Below, piece by piece: positions 14,917-22,065 of a DNA stretch of 28,651 nucleotides. This DNA is from Bacteroidota bacterium (GTDB taxonomy: Bacteria; Bacteroidota; Bacteroidia; Bacteroidales; Rikenellaceae). The translations under genes were made by a program, and so were the position numbers. The stretch covers positions 1 through 28,651 of the forward strand of contig JAEZTA010000045.1 in assembly GCA_023443765.1 (NCBI GenBank), given 5' to 3'. Positions within the stretch are counted from its first letter, which is position 1, and each line of letters opens with the position of its first letter. The notes under the pieces are model-generated. The model worked only from the letters and a program-made list of their open reading frames with translations, searched no databases and was not told the origin of the DNA.

Positions 14917-14950
14917 AATAAGGGCTGCCCCGCAAGGAGCAGCCCTTATT
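14917..14950. terminator. Bidirectional terminator after the histone-like gene
   Basis: A perfect 12-base stem, AATAAGGGCTGC (14917-14928) with GCAGCCCTTATT (14939-14950), around a ten-base loop. It separates the converging histone-like and phosphoethanolamine transferase genes. Confidence 0.9.
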
Positions 14951-14969
14951 GTTGTTTTGATGTGACCTC

Positions 14970-16682
14970 CTAAAGTTCGATGCCGTAGCGCCGGAATACC
15001 TCCATGTCCTCGGGTTTGAGACCCGTCCTGGGATAAGGCACGGCCTCGTTGTGGTCGTTCAGATAACGGCGCGGTGCTTCGCGGTCGAAGTCGGGGCTTA
15101 CGAGCGACACTTTCGTCGTGAGGAACCGTCCGCGGATCGAAGCCATGTCGGCCATCGTGTGGAACAGGGCATGCGTCGTTGCGGGAGCTGTTTCGTTGGC
15201 TTCGGCAGCGGCGACCTTTTCAGGGAAATGCCGCCGGTAGTCCTCCGAGAACCACGCCAGCGACGCAACGTAAAGCTGATAGGCCGTCGTCGTGGGCGAG
15301 GCGTGCAGGAACCGTTCGCGGGCATCGTCGATCAGGTCCTCACCGTGGTCCGCACAGTAGAGCAGCGCAGACGAGGTCCCTCGCTGCGAACGCAGGAAGT
15401 CGATGGTCTGCGCGAGGAAATAATCCGTGTAACGGATCGAGTTGTCGTAGGCGTTGACGATCATCGGCCGGTGTTGCAGCGCAATCGCTACGTCGTCGTC
15501 GGGCTGGAAATGGGCGAACTCGCGCGGATAACGCTGGTGGTAGCTGAAGTGCGACCCATAGCAGTGGAGGATAAAAAGTATCTTCCGGGACTCGCTTTTG
15601 GCGAGCACACGGCGCATTTCGTCGAGCAGTTGCATGTCGTGCCGCGGGGAACGGATGTAGATCACATGTTTGGCGTCGTGGGCCAGATGGTCGATCATCG
15701 CGCCCTGGGGCGACTGGTTGGAGATGAACCACGTATCGAATCCCGCTTCGTTGAAAAGCTGGGGAAGGCCCTTGCGGCGGTAAAGCTCTTCGTGTTCGTC
15801 GGTAGCCACGGACGAAAGGATCAGCGGGACGCTCTTGTGCGTGGTGTTGCTCTGGGTCAGCATATTGTGGAAGACCACCAGATCGCCGACCTGCGAGAGC
15901 AGGGGATTGGTCTCGCGTTCGTAACCGTAAAGCTGCCAGTTCATTGCGCGGGCGGCCTCGCCTATGATATATACATAGACTTCGCGTCCCGGGGCTTCGG
16001 CAATACGTTCGGCCTCGTAGGTGAATCCCTCGGAAGTCTTCTGGAAATTGTACGATTTACGGAACTCCGAGCCGCTCAGCCCGAGGTTGTACATGATATT
16101 CAGCGGGAAAATCTCGTCGCGCAGCACATGCCGGTTCTCGCTGACATGGTAGGCGGGCCACAGGGTCAGCAGCCCCAGGGCGAAGAGCGCCGCACCGGTC
16201 AGACCGATATTCATACGCGCCGTGCGCGTGATGTAGCGTTTGTGTCCGATCTCGCGGGCCGCCAGCCACAACAGCGGCAGGTAGATGACGCAGACAAGGA
16301 TGACCGAAGGGTAGATGTTGCCCAGCAGTTCGCCCGCCTCGCCCGGATTGGTCGTCAGCAGGTTGGTAAACATGTCCGTCGCGATGATCGAATTGCCGAA
16401 GAGATACAGCAACACGATCTGGAAAGCGCAGAAGAAGATGAACGGGAATGCCAGCCAGATCATCACGCCCGAGCGCCGCAGTGCCACGCTCCACATCATA
16501 TAGAATCCCAGCGGCATGAGGATCAGCGCCTCGACGGTCCAGACGGAATAAGGCTCCGTATTGGCCAGCACGCAGTTGGGGATAATCAGCGCTACGAAGA
16601 AGTAGACGGTCAGCAAAGTGGTAAAGCGGCTGCGGGTTTTCACGACCCGCTGTCGGTTCTTCTTGTTTGGTTCAGCACTCAT
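14970..16682 (-). CDS. EptA-like phosphoethanolamine transferase (sulfatase superfamily)
   Basis: A 570-residue inner membrane enzyme with about five N-terminal helices (20-40, 47-67, 73-95, 124-142, 158-175) and a periplasmic alkaline-phosphatase-like domain. Catalytic and zinc residues are in place: E242 in IIGEAARAMNWQLYGYERE, the nucleophile T280 or T281 in TQSNTTHKSVPLIL, H378 in YGSHFSYHQRYP, D445-H446 in YCADHGED, and H460. Family members move phosphoethanolamine from phosphatidylethanolamine to lipid A or a surface sugar, lowering negative charge. In Bacteroidales such genes are part of normal lipid A chemistry; no link to acquired resistance is visible. It follows the barrel gene by 15 bases. 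Confidence 0.93.
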   Translation of the reverse strand: MSAEPNKKNRQRVVKTRSRFTTLLTVYFFVALIIPNCVLANTEPYSVWTVEALILMPLGFYMMWSVALRRSGVMIWLAFPFIFFCAFQIVLLYLFGNSIIATDMFTNLLTTNPGEAGELLGNIYPSVILVCVIYLPLLWLAAREIGHKRYITRTARMNIGLTGAALFALGLLTLWPAYHVSENRHVLRDEIFPLNIMYNLGLSGSEFRKSYNFQKTSEGFTYEAERIAEAPGREVYVYIIGEAARAMNWQLYGYERETNPLLSQVGDLVVFHNMLTQSNTTHKSVPLILSSVATDEHEELYRRKGLPQLFNEAGFDTWFISNQSPQGAMIDHLAHDAKHVIYIRSPRHDMQLLDEMRRVLAKSESRKILFILHCYGSHFSYHQRYPREFAHFQPDDDVAIALQHRPMIVNAYDNSIRYTDYFLAQTIDFLRSQRGTSSALLYCADHGEDLIDDARERFLHASPTTTAYQLYVASLAWFSEDYRRHFPEKVAAAEANETAPATTHALFHTMADMASIRGRFLTTKVSLVSPDFDREAPRRYLNDHNEAVPYPRTGLKPEDMEVFRRYGIEL

Positions 16683-16697
16683 AAGTCAGGTACGTTC

Positions 16698-17894
16698 TTA
16701 AAATGCCTCGTTGATGCTCAGCAGGAATCCGCTCGTCTTCTTGCCGAATCCGTAATCGAGGCGCACATTCACCCGTTTTTTCAGTTCCCACCGGAAGCCT
16801 ACGCCGTAGTTCGGAAGCGTCTGCGACCAGTCGAAATTCGACAGCGAGGGAAAAACGTTACCCGCGCCGCCCCATACCACACCTCCGATCCGCCGCCAGA
16901 TGCGCTGGCGCAGTTCGATCTGGACGGTTATCATATCGTTGTCCGTATAGCGGCCCTGGTAGTAGCCGCGCATCCGCTGGCTGCCGCCCATGCGGGCGAG
17001 CATCGGCCACGGAGTGCCGTCGGAATTAAATACCGCATATAAATCGGCGGCAAGGATACCGCCTTTCCAGACCTGCTGGTAAGCATCGGCCGTGAAGGTC
17101 GTGCGCCAGAGCGTCTTGCCGCAGTTGCCCAGCCCTTTCGGGAAGAGCGTCTCCTGGAAACTCACGTAAATACCCCGGAACGGATTGGGGATGAAGTCGC
17201 GCGAGTCGTATTCCACGATCGCACCGATACCCGTCGCCGTGTAGTGTTGTTTCTGCCCGTAAAGATAAGCAGGTTCGGTGAATTTCAGCCCCTTGATGTG
17301 ATCGAAACTCAACAGTCCCCCGATATAGGCGTGTGGGAGCACTTCGTGCAGGTAACGCGCTTCGACCTTGTACATCTTTTCGGAATAGGTGCTCTCGGGA
17401 TTGTAACGCCCGGCGTCGTAACCGATGCCCCACAGGCTGCGGGGCGCCGAGGAGAACATCACCGTGTAGTTTATGCGCCGCTTGTTGCGCGCAAAAATCG
17501 TGTTTCCCGTGACGCCCAGCGCGTAGAATCCCGATACCGAAACGTTCCCGAAGATCGAGATGTCGGACGGTGCCGTGATCGAATCCGTACGGTCGAGGCG
17601 GTAGAGTCCCGCAGCCAGCAGGCCGATACCGAAACTCGTGTTCTTCGAGTAGCTGGGACCGCCGGCGAAGGTGAAGTCGATCTTCTTCTCGAAGGTCTTG
17701 TCGGTGGTCGACTCCCCGAAATAATCGACGACGCGCCGCAGGAAAGGCTTCTTTTTGGGAGCTTCCTGCGGCAGCGGGGTGTAGGTGTAGCGAAGTGTAT
17801 CGCCGTCGGATGTATGAGTGCCGGACTCCTGGGCGCGCACCGTGAGGTGCAAGCCAGTGAATAGGATAAGCAGGACGGCAAGGCGGCGAAACAT
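16698..17894 (-). CDS. BamA/TamA-type outer membrane beta-barrel protein without POTRA domains
   Basis: A 398-residue outer membrane protein. Residues 1-21 are a signal peptide (cleavage likely after VRA, before QES). A short linker rich in Lys and Pro precedes the barrel; no POTRA repeat fits in it. The barrel shows the Omp85 surface-antigen pattern: alternating strands, the lid-loop motif QRMRGYYQGRY (like VRGF/Y in BamA), VEYDSRDFIPNPFRGIYV, and a C-terminal strand set ending LLSINEAF. The protein may insert or export outer membrane components, but POTRA-less members are little understood. It is likely co-transcribed with the phosphoethanolamine transferase that starts 15 bases later. Confidence 0.85.
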   Translation of the reverse strand: MFRRLAVLLILFTGLHLTVRAQESGTHTSDGDTLRYTYTPLPQEAPKKKPFLRRVVDYFGESTTDKTFEKKIDFTFAGGPSYSKNTSFGIGLLAAGLYRLDRTDSITAPSDISIFGNVSVSGFYALGVTGNTIFARNKRRINYTVMFSSAPRSLWGIGYDAGRYNPESTYSEKMYKVEARYLHEVLPHAYIGGLLSFDHIKGLKFTEPAYLYGQKQHYTATGIGAIVEYDSRDFIPNPFRGIYVSFQETLFPKGLGNCGKTLWRTTFTADAYQQVWKGGILAADLYAVFNSDGTPWPMLARMGGSQRMRGYYQGRYTDNDMITVQIELRQRIWRRIGGVVWGGAGNVFPSLSNFDWSQTLPNYGVGFRWELKKRVNVRLDYGFGKKTSGFLLSINEAF

Positions 17895-17956
17895 TCAGTA
17901 TTGGTTTAAGATTTTGGAACATTGCATCCGTCGGTTGCCGGTCGGCAACGTGAACA

Positions 17957-18024
17957 AAACCCTTCCCGAAGGAGGGGTTTGGATCGGACTTGCAGGCACG
18001 ACGGGATGCCGTGAACGAAGCCTG
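17957..18024 (+). repeat. Dispersed structured repeat, copy 2
   Basis: It has a hairpin, AAACCC (17957-17962) with GGGTTT (17975-17980) plus an inner TCC/GGA, then CGGACTTGCA and a second nested structure: CAGGC (17993-17997) with GCCTG (18020-18024), enclosing ACGG (18001-18004) with CCGT (18009-18012). The order resembles copy 1 at 381-425. It lies in the 172-base gap between the YtfJ-like and barrel genes, where it might also end or process the transcript. Confidence 0.45.
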
Positions 18025-18066
18025 ACGGAGTTTTCACGCGGAGGACCGGATAACGTCGGATACAGT

Positions 18067-18585
18067 CTATTTATACTTGTCGATGGTTGCGTAGAAGGCT
18101 TTCTTGTCTGCATCCGAAAGAACACCCTTGCGCAGGAACACCAGCTCCCCTTCTTTCGACACGATCATCAGCACGAACTGGTTGTTGCAGTCGCCCAGCC
18201 CCCATGCCGTGCTCAGGATGCGGTTCTGGTCGGCCAGCACTGTTGCGCCGTTCTTCTCCGTGCGCTTCTTGGCCATGTTGCGGGCCATGCCGTTGGGGAT
18301 CATCGGAGCGTCCTTGAGGTTCATCACGCCGAAGCCGTAGATATTATCGCTTTCGGCACGGTGGTTCTGCTCCAGCTCGATCGTGAAATCCTCGTTCTGT
18401 TTGTGACGGTCGGGGTCCACGTAGAATATCATCAGGTTCTTTTCGCCGAAATAGGGCAGTTTGACCGGTTTCCCGTCCAGGTCGAGCACTTCGACGTTCT
18501 GTACTTTGCGGGGCAGTTCCTGCGCCGAGGCAACCGATGCGGTCAGCGCAAAGGCTGCCAGCATCACGATTACTTTCATCTTCAT
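18067..18585 (-). CDS. YtfJ-like periplasmic thioredoxin-fold protein
   Basis: A 172-residue protein with a signal peptide (MKMKVIVMLAAFALTASVASA, cleaved before QELP). The rest reads as a thioredoxin-fold domain: VEVLDLDGKPVKLPYFGEKNLMIFYVDPDRHKQN, then VLADQNRILSTAWGLGDCNNQFVLMIVSKEGELVFLRKGVLSDADKKAF. This resembles the YtfJ family, including the C-terminal GxLxxxxxxxF pattern. The CxxC redox motif is absent; the only Cys is in GDCNN, so classic disulfide exchange is unlikely. Function unknown. The next gene downstream is the barrel protein, with the repeat in between. Confidence 0.7.
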   Translation of the reverse strand: MKMKVIVMLAAFALTASVASAQELPRKVQNVEVLDLDGKPVKLPYFGEKNLMIFYVDPDRHKQNEDFTIELEQNHRAESDNIYGFGVMNLKDAPMIPNGMARNMAKKRTEKNGATVLADQNRILSTAWGLGDCNNQFVLMIVSKEGELVFLRKGVLSDADKKAFYATIDKYK

Positions 18586-18627
18586 TACGTTCTGTTTTTA
18601 TTGGTTTCTAATGAAAACAAATCGCGG

Positions 18628-18654
18628 CAAAGTTACGATATTTCTCCAAAGATA
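18628..18654 (-). promoter_or_regulatory. Two overlapping -7 boxes for the YtfJ-like gene
   Basis: TAACTTTG (18628-18635) and TATCTTTG (18647-18654) both match TAnnTTTG on the minus strand, 42 and 61 bases before the start codon. Neither has a clear TTTG -33 partner. Confidence 0.5.
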
Positions 18655-18673
18655 GTGGTGGCAGGGGTGGATA

Positions 18674-19102
18674 TTATTGTTCGATTCGTTGTTTTTTTCC
18701 GCCGGGAGGCGTGAGCGCAGCGTCGAAGGCATAAAGTCCTCCGCCCGAAATAGCCAGGGATACATAGACCCCGAGCCACGTAAATTCCAGTTCTCCGGCG
18801 CCGAATCCGCCCCAGGCGAATGCCAGGAGGATGCCCAGCGACATCAGGACGGCTGACATCCGCACCCAGAGTCCCATAATTATAAGTACGGACAGCAATA
18901 CCTCGATCACCGTGACGACGACGAACACGGCGGCGGGATTGATGTAAAGCAACGTTGGATATGAGCTTATTATCTCGTTGTAATTCTGTATTTTGCCGAT
19001 GTTGTGAAACAACATCATGCCACCCGTGAACAGCCGCAGGTAGAGCACAGCCCAGTCCATGCACCTGTATTGTTCGATCCAGTCTGAAATTCTTTTTCTC
19101 AT
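18674..19102 (-). CDS. DoxX-family membrane protein
   Basis: A 142-residue inner membrane protein with four helices. RLFTGGMMLFHNIGKIQNYNEI carries the DoxX signature in its first helix; VVVTVIEVLLSVLIIMGL and SAVLMSLGILLAFAWGG follow. The family includes quinone-linked oxidases and many members of unknown function. The start is placed at 19102 (MRKRISDWIEQY); an ATG at 19141 would add 13 polar residues but would place the N-terminus over the divergent promoter. No TAnnTTTG box is seen for it on the minus strand. Confidence 0.85.
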   Translation of the reverse strand: MRKRISDWIEQYRCMDWAVLYLRLFTGGMMLFHNIGKIQNYNEIISSYPTLLYINPAAVFVVVTVIEVLLSVLIIMGLWVRMSAVLMSLGILLAFAWGGFGAGELEFTWLGVYVSLAISGGGLYAFDAALTPPGGKKQRIEQ

Positions 19103-19119
19103 GCCCCTGTATCCTGCAA

Positions 19120-19148
19120 TTTGCGTTCCGGAAATTTTCATATCTTTG
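19120..19148 (+). promoter_or_regulatory. Promoter of the phosphatase gene, directly abutting its start codon
   Basis: TTTG (19120-19123), 17 bases, then TATCTTTG (19141-19148). The first ATG (19153) is 4 bases after the box and the second (19159) 10 bases after, so the mRNA should start at or very near the start codon. Confidence 0.7.
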
Positions 19149-19152
19149 TCCT

Positions 19153-19632
19153 ATGGATATGAAAACAAGGATTTTATTCGTCTGTTTGGGCAATATTTGC
19201 CGCTCTCCGGCCGCCGACGGCATCATGCACCGCCTCGTGGAGGGAAAAGGCGTGGCCGGCAATTTCGAAATCGACTCGGCGGGAACTTACGGGGGACACC
19301 GGGGCGAACTGCCCGATTCGCGCATGCGCAGTGCGGCGTCACGCCGCGGTTATGCGCTGACGCACCGCTCCCGACAGGTCCGCGAGGAGGATTTCGAACG
19401 CTTCGACATGATCGTGGCGATGGATGATATGAATTACGAGTCGCTCAACCGGCTGGCGCCGTCGCGCGAGGTGGCCCGGAAGATTTTCCGCATGGCGGAG
19501 TTCTGCCGCCGCCATCCCGACCGCACATACGTCCCCGATCCCTATTACGAGGGACACGAAGGGTTCGAACTGGTGCTCGACATGCTGGAAGACGGCTGTG
19601 AGGGGATTCTGGAATACCTTGACAAGAAGTAA
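19153..19632 (+). CDS. Low-molecular-weight protein tyrosine phosphatase
   Basis: A cytoplasmic phosphatase of about 157 residues from the ATG at 19159, or 159 from 19153. The N-terminal P-loop ILFVCLGNICRSPAADG gives the C-x5-R-S active site, and VPDPYYEG near residue 127 supplies the general acid Asp. In bacteria these enzymes often reverse tyrosine phosphorylation of capsule kinases, but no kinase or polysaccharide gene is nearby. It may be translated from a leaderless mRNA. Its stop codon is only 5 bases from that of the convergent PorV-like gene, so the transcripts probably overlap. Confidence 0.95.
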   Translation: MDMKTRILFVCLGNICRSPAADGIMHRLVEGKGVAGNFEIDSAGTYGGHRGELPDSRMRSAASRRGYALTHRSRQVREEDFERFDMIVAMDDMNYESLNRLAPSREVARKIFRMAEFCRRHPDRTYVPDPYYEGHEGFELVLDMLEDGCEGILEYLDKK

Positions 19633-19637
19633 CCCGA

Positions 19638-20516
19638 TCAGAAATCGAGTCCGAAACTGATGCTGTACGTATTGCGCAGCAATGTGTTCTTTTTAGCAAA
19701 GAGGTAGGCGAAATCGAGTCGCAGGTGGAGGATGCGCAGACCCGCGCCAACGGTCCAGTAGCTCGGATAATAATCGCGCTGTTCGCCATAGTGGTAGCCC
19801 CCGCGCAACTGCACGAGCTGCATCAGGTTGTACTCAGCGCCCAGCGACATCTGAAACCCGCGAACCGCGGACGGCGAGAAATAATAGCCCAGGTCGGTTC
19901 CGACGGTGATTTCGTGTGCATCGGAGAGGAACGTATCGAGGGCTGCGCCGACGGTGAAATCCATCGGCAGGGTATATTTCGTGTCGCGGAGGTATGCGCC
20001 CAGGTTCCCCAGCTTGGCCCCGGCCCGCAGTGTCGAATAGCTGCCGACATTCTCCAGCGGCAACTGGTAGGCAGCGCTCAGGTCCACGGCCAGCGCGTCA
20101 GCCGAAACATCGGGACGTTTCAGGTGCATGTAGCGGCCGACGAGTCCGACGGCCCATTTGTCGCCGATACGGCGCGAATAGCCCAGGTCGACGGCCATGT
20201 CGTTGTTTCCGTGCCCGCGCAGGTACTGCCGCCAGCCGGCCTGCACGAGGTTGATGTTGTCGAAGCGGCAGAAGCCCGACACGGCATAGTAGTCGAAACT
20301 CTGCTGCCCGTAGTAGGACGAGGAGATTTGCGACGGCGTATTCGAAAAAATAGCTGTCGAAGAGTTGTTGTAAATGGCGTGCGAGCCGGAAAGGGTAGTC
20401 ATCATCACGCCGCCCATGCCCAGCGACTTGGCGTCGGGACTGGGAAGCGTCGCTTCCTCCTGGGCATATGTTTGGAGTGCAGCCAGTGTGGCCAGCAGGG
20501 TTACAAGACGTTTCAT
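19638..20516 (-). CDS. PorV/PorQ-like outer membrane beta-barrel protein
   Basis: A 292-residue protein with a signal peptide (MKRLVTLLATLAALQTYA, cleaved before QEEA). The mature start LPSPDAKSLGMGGVMMTTLSGSHAIYNN is the typical opening of PorV/PorQ and FadL-like barrels of Bacteroidota, followed by amphipathic strands and a C-terminal SISFGLDF with a terminal Phe. PorV shuttles cargo in the type IX secretion system, but many family members stand alone and no por gene is near, so that role is only a possibility. The start at 20516 is set by the signal peptide; a frame extension to 20561 would run through the promoter. Confidence 0.82.
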   Translation of the reverse strand: MKRLVTLLATLAALQTYAQEEATLPSPDAKSLGMGGVMMTTLSGSHAIYNNSSTAIFSNTPSQISSSYYGQQSFDYYAVSGFCRFDNINLVQAGWRQYLRGHGNNDMAVDLGYSRRIGDKWAVGLVGRYMHLKRPDVSADALAVDLSAAYQLPLENVGSYSTLRAGAKLGNLGAYLRDTKYTLPMDFTVGAALDTFLSDAHEITVGTDLGYYFSPSAVRGFQMSLGAEYNLMQLVQLRGGYHYGEQRDYYPSYWTVGAGLRILHLRLDFAYLFAKKNTLLRNTYSISFGLDF

Positions 20517-20521
20517 AGATG

Positions 20522-20552
20522 CAAATATAACAAAAGTTGGGCGCAGAACCAA
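20522..20552 (-). promoter_or_regulatory. Promoter of the PorV-like gene, abutting its start codon
   Basis: On the minus strand TTG (20550-20552), exactly 20 bases, then TATATTTG (20522-20529), a close fit to the Bacteroidota consensus. Only 5 bases separate the box from the ATG at 20516, which implies a leaderless transcript. Confidence 0.7.
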
Positions 20553-20593
20553 GTCTGCCATATTGGAACAACAAACAATATGCCTGCCCGCGG

Positions 20594-21175
20594 TTATTTA
20601 TCTTTTCGGCACCAGCAGTCGGCCAGGTGATCGTTGATAAACCCTGCGGCCTGCAGGTGGGCGTAACAAATCGTAGATCCGAAAAATTTGAATCCCCGTT
20701 TTTTCATATCCTTGCTCATGGCATCGGATTCGGGCGACGATACCGGAATCTCGCTCAACGACCGAAAGGTGTTGACAATCGGTTTCCGGTCGGGAAAGAA
20801 CGACAGCGTATAGTCGTAAAAACTGCCGAACTCCTTTTGTACAGCGAGGAATAGCTTTGCATTCGTGATCGTGGCCTTGATTTTCAGCCGGTTTTTCACA
20901 ATGCCGTCAAACTGCATCAGCCGTTCAATGTCTTCCTCGGTCATTTGCGCCACCCGCGCGACATCGAAATCGCAAAAGGCCTTGCGGTACCCCTCGCGCT
21001 TGCGGAGGATCGTTATCCAGCTCAACCCGGCCTGAGCGCTCTCCAGCACAAGGAACTCGAACAGCGTCCTGTCGTCGGTCACCAACCGTCCCCATTCCTC
21101 GTCGTGGTATTTCACATACAGTTCGTCGTTTCCGCACCAACCGCAGCGTCCGCTTACTATATCCTGCATAATCAT
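20594..21175 (-). CDS. tag: DNA-3-methyladenine glycosylase I
   Basis: Tag removes 3-methyladenine from alkylated DNA, starting base excision repair. The 193-residue protein keeps the family zinc site: Cys in RCGWCGND (C11) and His in KYHDEEWG (H24) at the N-terminus, and His and Cys in NDHLADCWC at the C-terminus. LESAQAGLSWITILRKREGYRKAF holds the base-recognition Glu and the signature helix. ATG at 21175 or 21169 may be used. A near-consensus box, TATCTTTA, lies 19 bases upstream (21195-21202). Neighbours are unrelated. Confidence 0.95.
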   Translation of the reverse strand: MIMQDIVSGRCGWCGNDELYVKYHDEEWGRLVTDDRTLFEFLVLESAQAGLSWITILRKREGYRKAFCDFDVARVAQMTEEDIERLMQFDGIVKNRLKIKATITNAKLFLAVQKEFGSFYDYTLSFFPDRKPIVNTFRSLSEIPVSSPESDAMSKDMKKRGFKFFGSTICYAHLQAAGFINDHLADCWCRKDK

Positions 21176-21194
21176 AATACGTGTAATTCAGAGG

Positions 21195-21202
21195 TAAAGA
21201 TA
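21195..21202 (-). promoter_or_regulatory. Possible -7 box (TATCTTTA) for tag
   Basis: It differs from TAnnTTTG only in the last base. It sits in the 59-base gap after the acetyltransferase-like gene; read-through from that gene is also possible. Confidence 0.4.
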
Positions 21203-21234
21203 CGAAAAAAGATGGATTTCGGACCGGTTACACC

Positions 21235-21891
21235 TTAGACGCTGTGCATTTTCAGGTACATTCCGATTTTATCGACCAACTGCGCGACGTGTGCGCCGTC
21301 GACAAAGGCGTGGTTCATGTAGAACGAAAAAGGCATCACCAGCCGTCCCTCGCGCATGACGGCCTTGCCGGCGTTCATCAGCGGATACTGCGTCGGGCAT
21401 CCCGGGGCTTCCTGGGCATAGCTCACAGAGGTGAAATAGAGGTTCGGCGTAGCGCTCAACAGAAAAACATCGTAGTCGCCCTGTGCCTGAAGTATCTTTT
21501 CCGCACCATAGGGATCGCCGTCTTCGGGAATATCCGTAACGATGGCGCGGGCCACGGCATAGAAGCGTTCGAAATCCTCGTGGTAGGGGATGCGGACGGT
21601 ATAGAACGTGCGTCCCGGCACGGCGATCGGGGAGATAACGTCCACCCGGTCGTGGAAAACCACGTTGCCCCGCGCATCGGTGCGGTAGCGGAACTCGGGG
21701 ACTTCGTTGACCGCCCGCAGCACGGCATATAAATAATAGAGGTAGAACGAGCGTCCGGCAGCTTTCGCGGCGGCACGGGCTTCGGTGCAGTCAATTTCCG
21801 TAGCTACGGAAAACCACGAATTGAGGAAGTTGCGAAAAAAGGCGTAGTTGTCCCGCCTTACCCAGGTTTCGGTGTCGATGATGTGTTTCAT
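21235..21891 (-). CDS. CatA-like O-acetyltransferase (chloramphenicol acetyltransferase fold)
   Basis: A 218-residue protein of the trimeric CAT fold. The catalytic block is present as FYMNHAFVDGAHVAQLVDKI (H-x3-D-G), and FFRNFLNSWFSVATEIDCT and RYRTDARGNVVFHDRVDVISPIAV match other family blocks. True resistance enzymes carry further substrate residues that cannot be verified by eye, and the gene sits among core genes without mobile-element signs; chromosomal members in Bacteroidales often have unknown acceptors. I would not call it a resistance gene. Its promoter box ends 4 bases before the start codon. Confidence 0.88.
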   Translation of the reverse strand: MKHIIDTETWVRRDNYAFFRNFLNSWFSVATEIDCTEARAAAKAAGRSFYLYYLYAVLRAVNEVPEFRYRTDARGNVVFHDRVDVISPIAVPGRTFYTVRIPYHEDFERFYAVARAIVTDIPEDGDPYGAEKILQAQGDYDVFLLSATPNLYFTSVSYAQEAPGCPTQYPLMNAGKAVMREGRLVMPFSFYMNHAFVDGAHVAQLVDKIGMYLKMHSV

Positions 21892-21895
21892 AAGA

Positions 21896-21903
21896 CAAAG
21901 ATA
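21896..21903 (-). promoter_or_regulatory. Promoter -7 box (TATCTTTG) abutting the CatA-like gene
   Basis: Exact TAnnTTTG match with only 4 bases between the box and the ATG at 21891, implying a leaderless mRNA. No clear TTTG is found 19-21 bases upstream. Confidence 0.65.
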
Positions 21904-22010
21904 AAGGAAAATCAGTCCGGATGATCCCGCATCAGCTATTTTAAGCAGTTACGGCACAAACCGTAAAAACGTTGCAGAAAATTCCTGCGGCACACCCTGT
22001 CTGAAAACAA

Positions 22011-22043
22011 AAGTGCCCGTTCAAGTAAACTTGTCGGGCACTT
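22011..22043. terminator. Terminator downstream of fabG
   Basis: AAGTGCCCG (22011-22019) pairs with CGGGCACTT (22035-22043), continuing inside as CAAG/CTTG around TAAA. It lies 23 bases past the fabG stop codon and is followed on the minus strand by TTTTGTTTTC. A weaker stem, TTACGG/CCGTAA, is at 21949-21966. Confidence 0.85.
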
Positions 22044-22065
22044 CCGTTTCATATCTCTCCGGTTC

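Noticed and set aside
14970..16682. Mobile colistin resistance (mcr-type) gene
   Set aside because: It belongs to the same enzyme family, but there is no insertion sequence or plasmid context, and Bacteroidales carry chromosomal family members as part of normal lipid A synthesis.
15051..17042. A 663-codon open frame on the plus strand opposite the phosphoethanolamine transferase
   Set aside because: It spans two unrelated minus-strand genes, has no recognisable motif, and is compositionally an antisense shadow.
19638..20516. Part of a type IX secretion locus
   Set aside because: Only one PorV/PorQ-like gene is present; no other por/gld/spr gene lies in the window.
21235..21891. Acquired chloramphenicol resistance gene
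   Set aside because: The CAT fold and catalytic His are present, but the gene is embedded among core genes with no mobile-element signs, and resistance-specific residues cannot be confirmed by eye.
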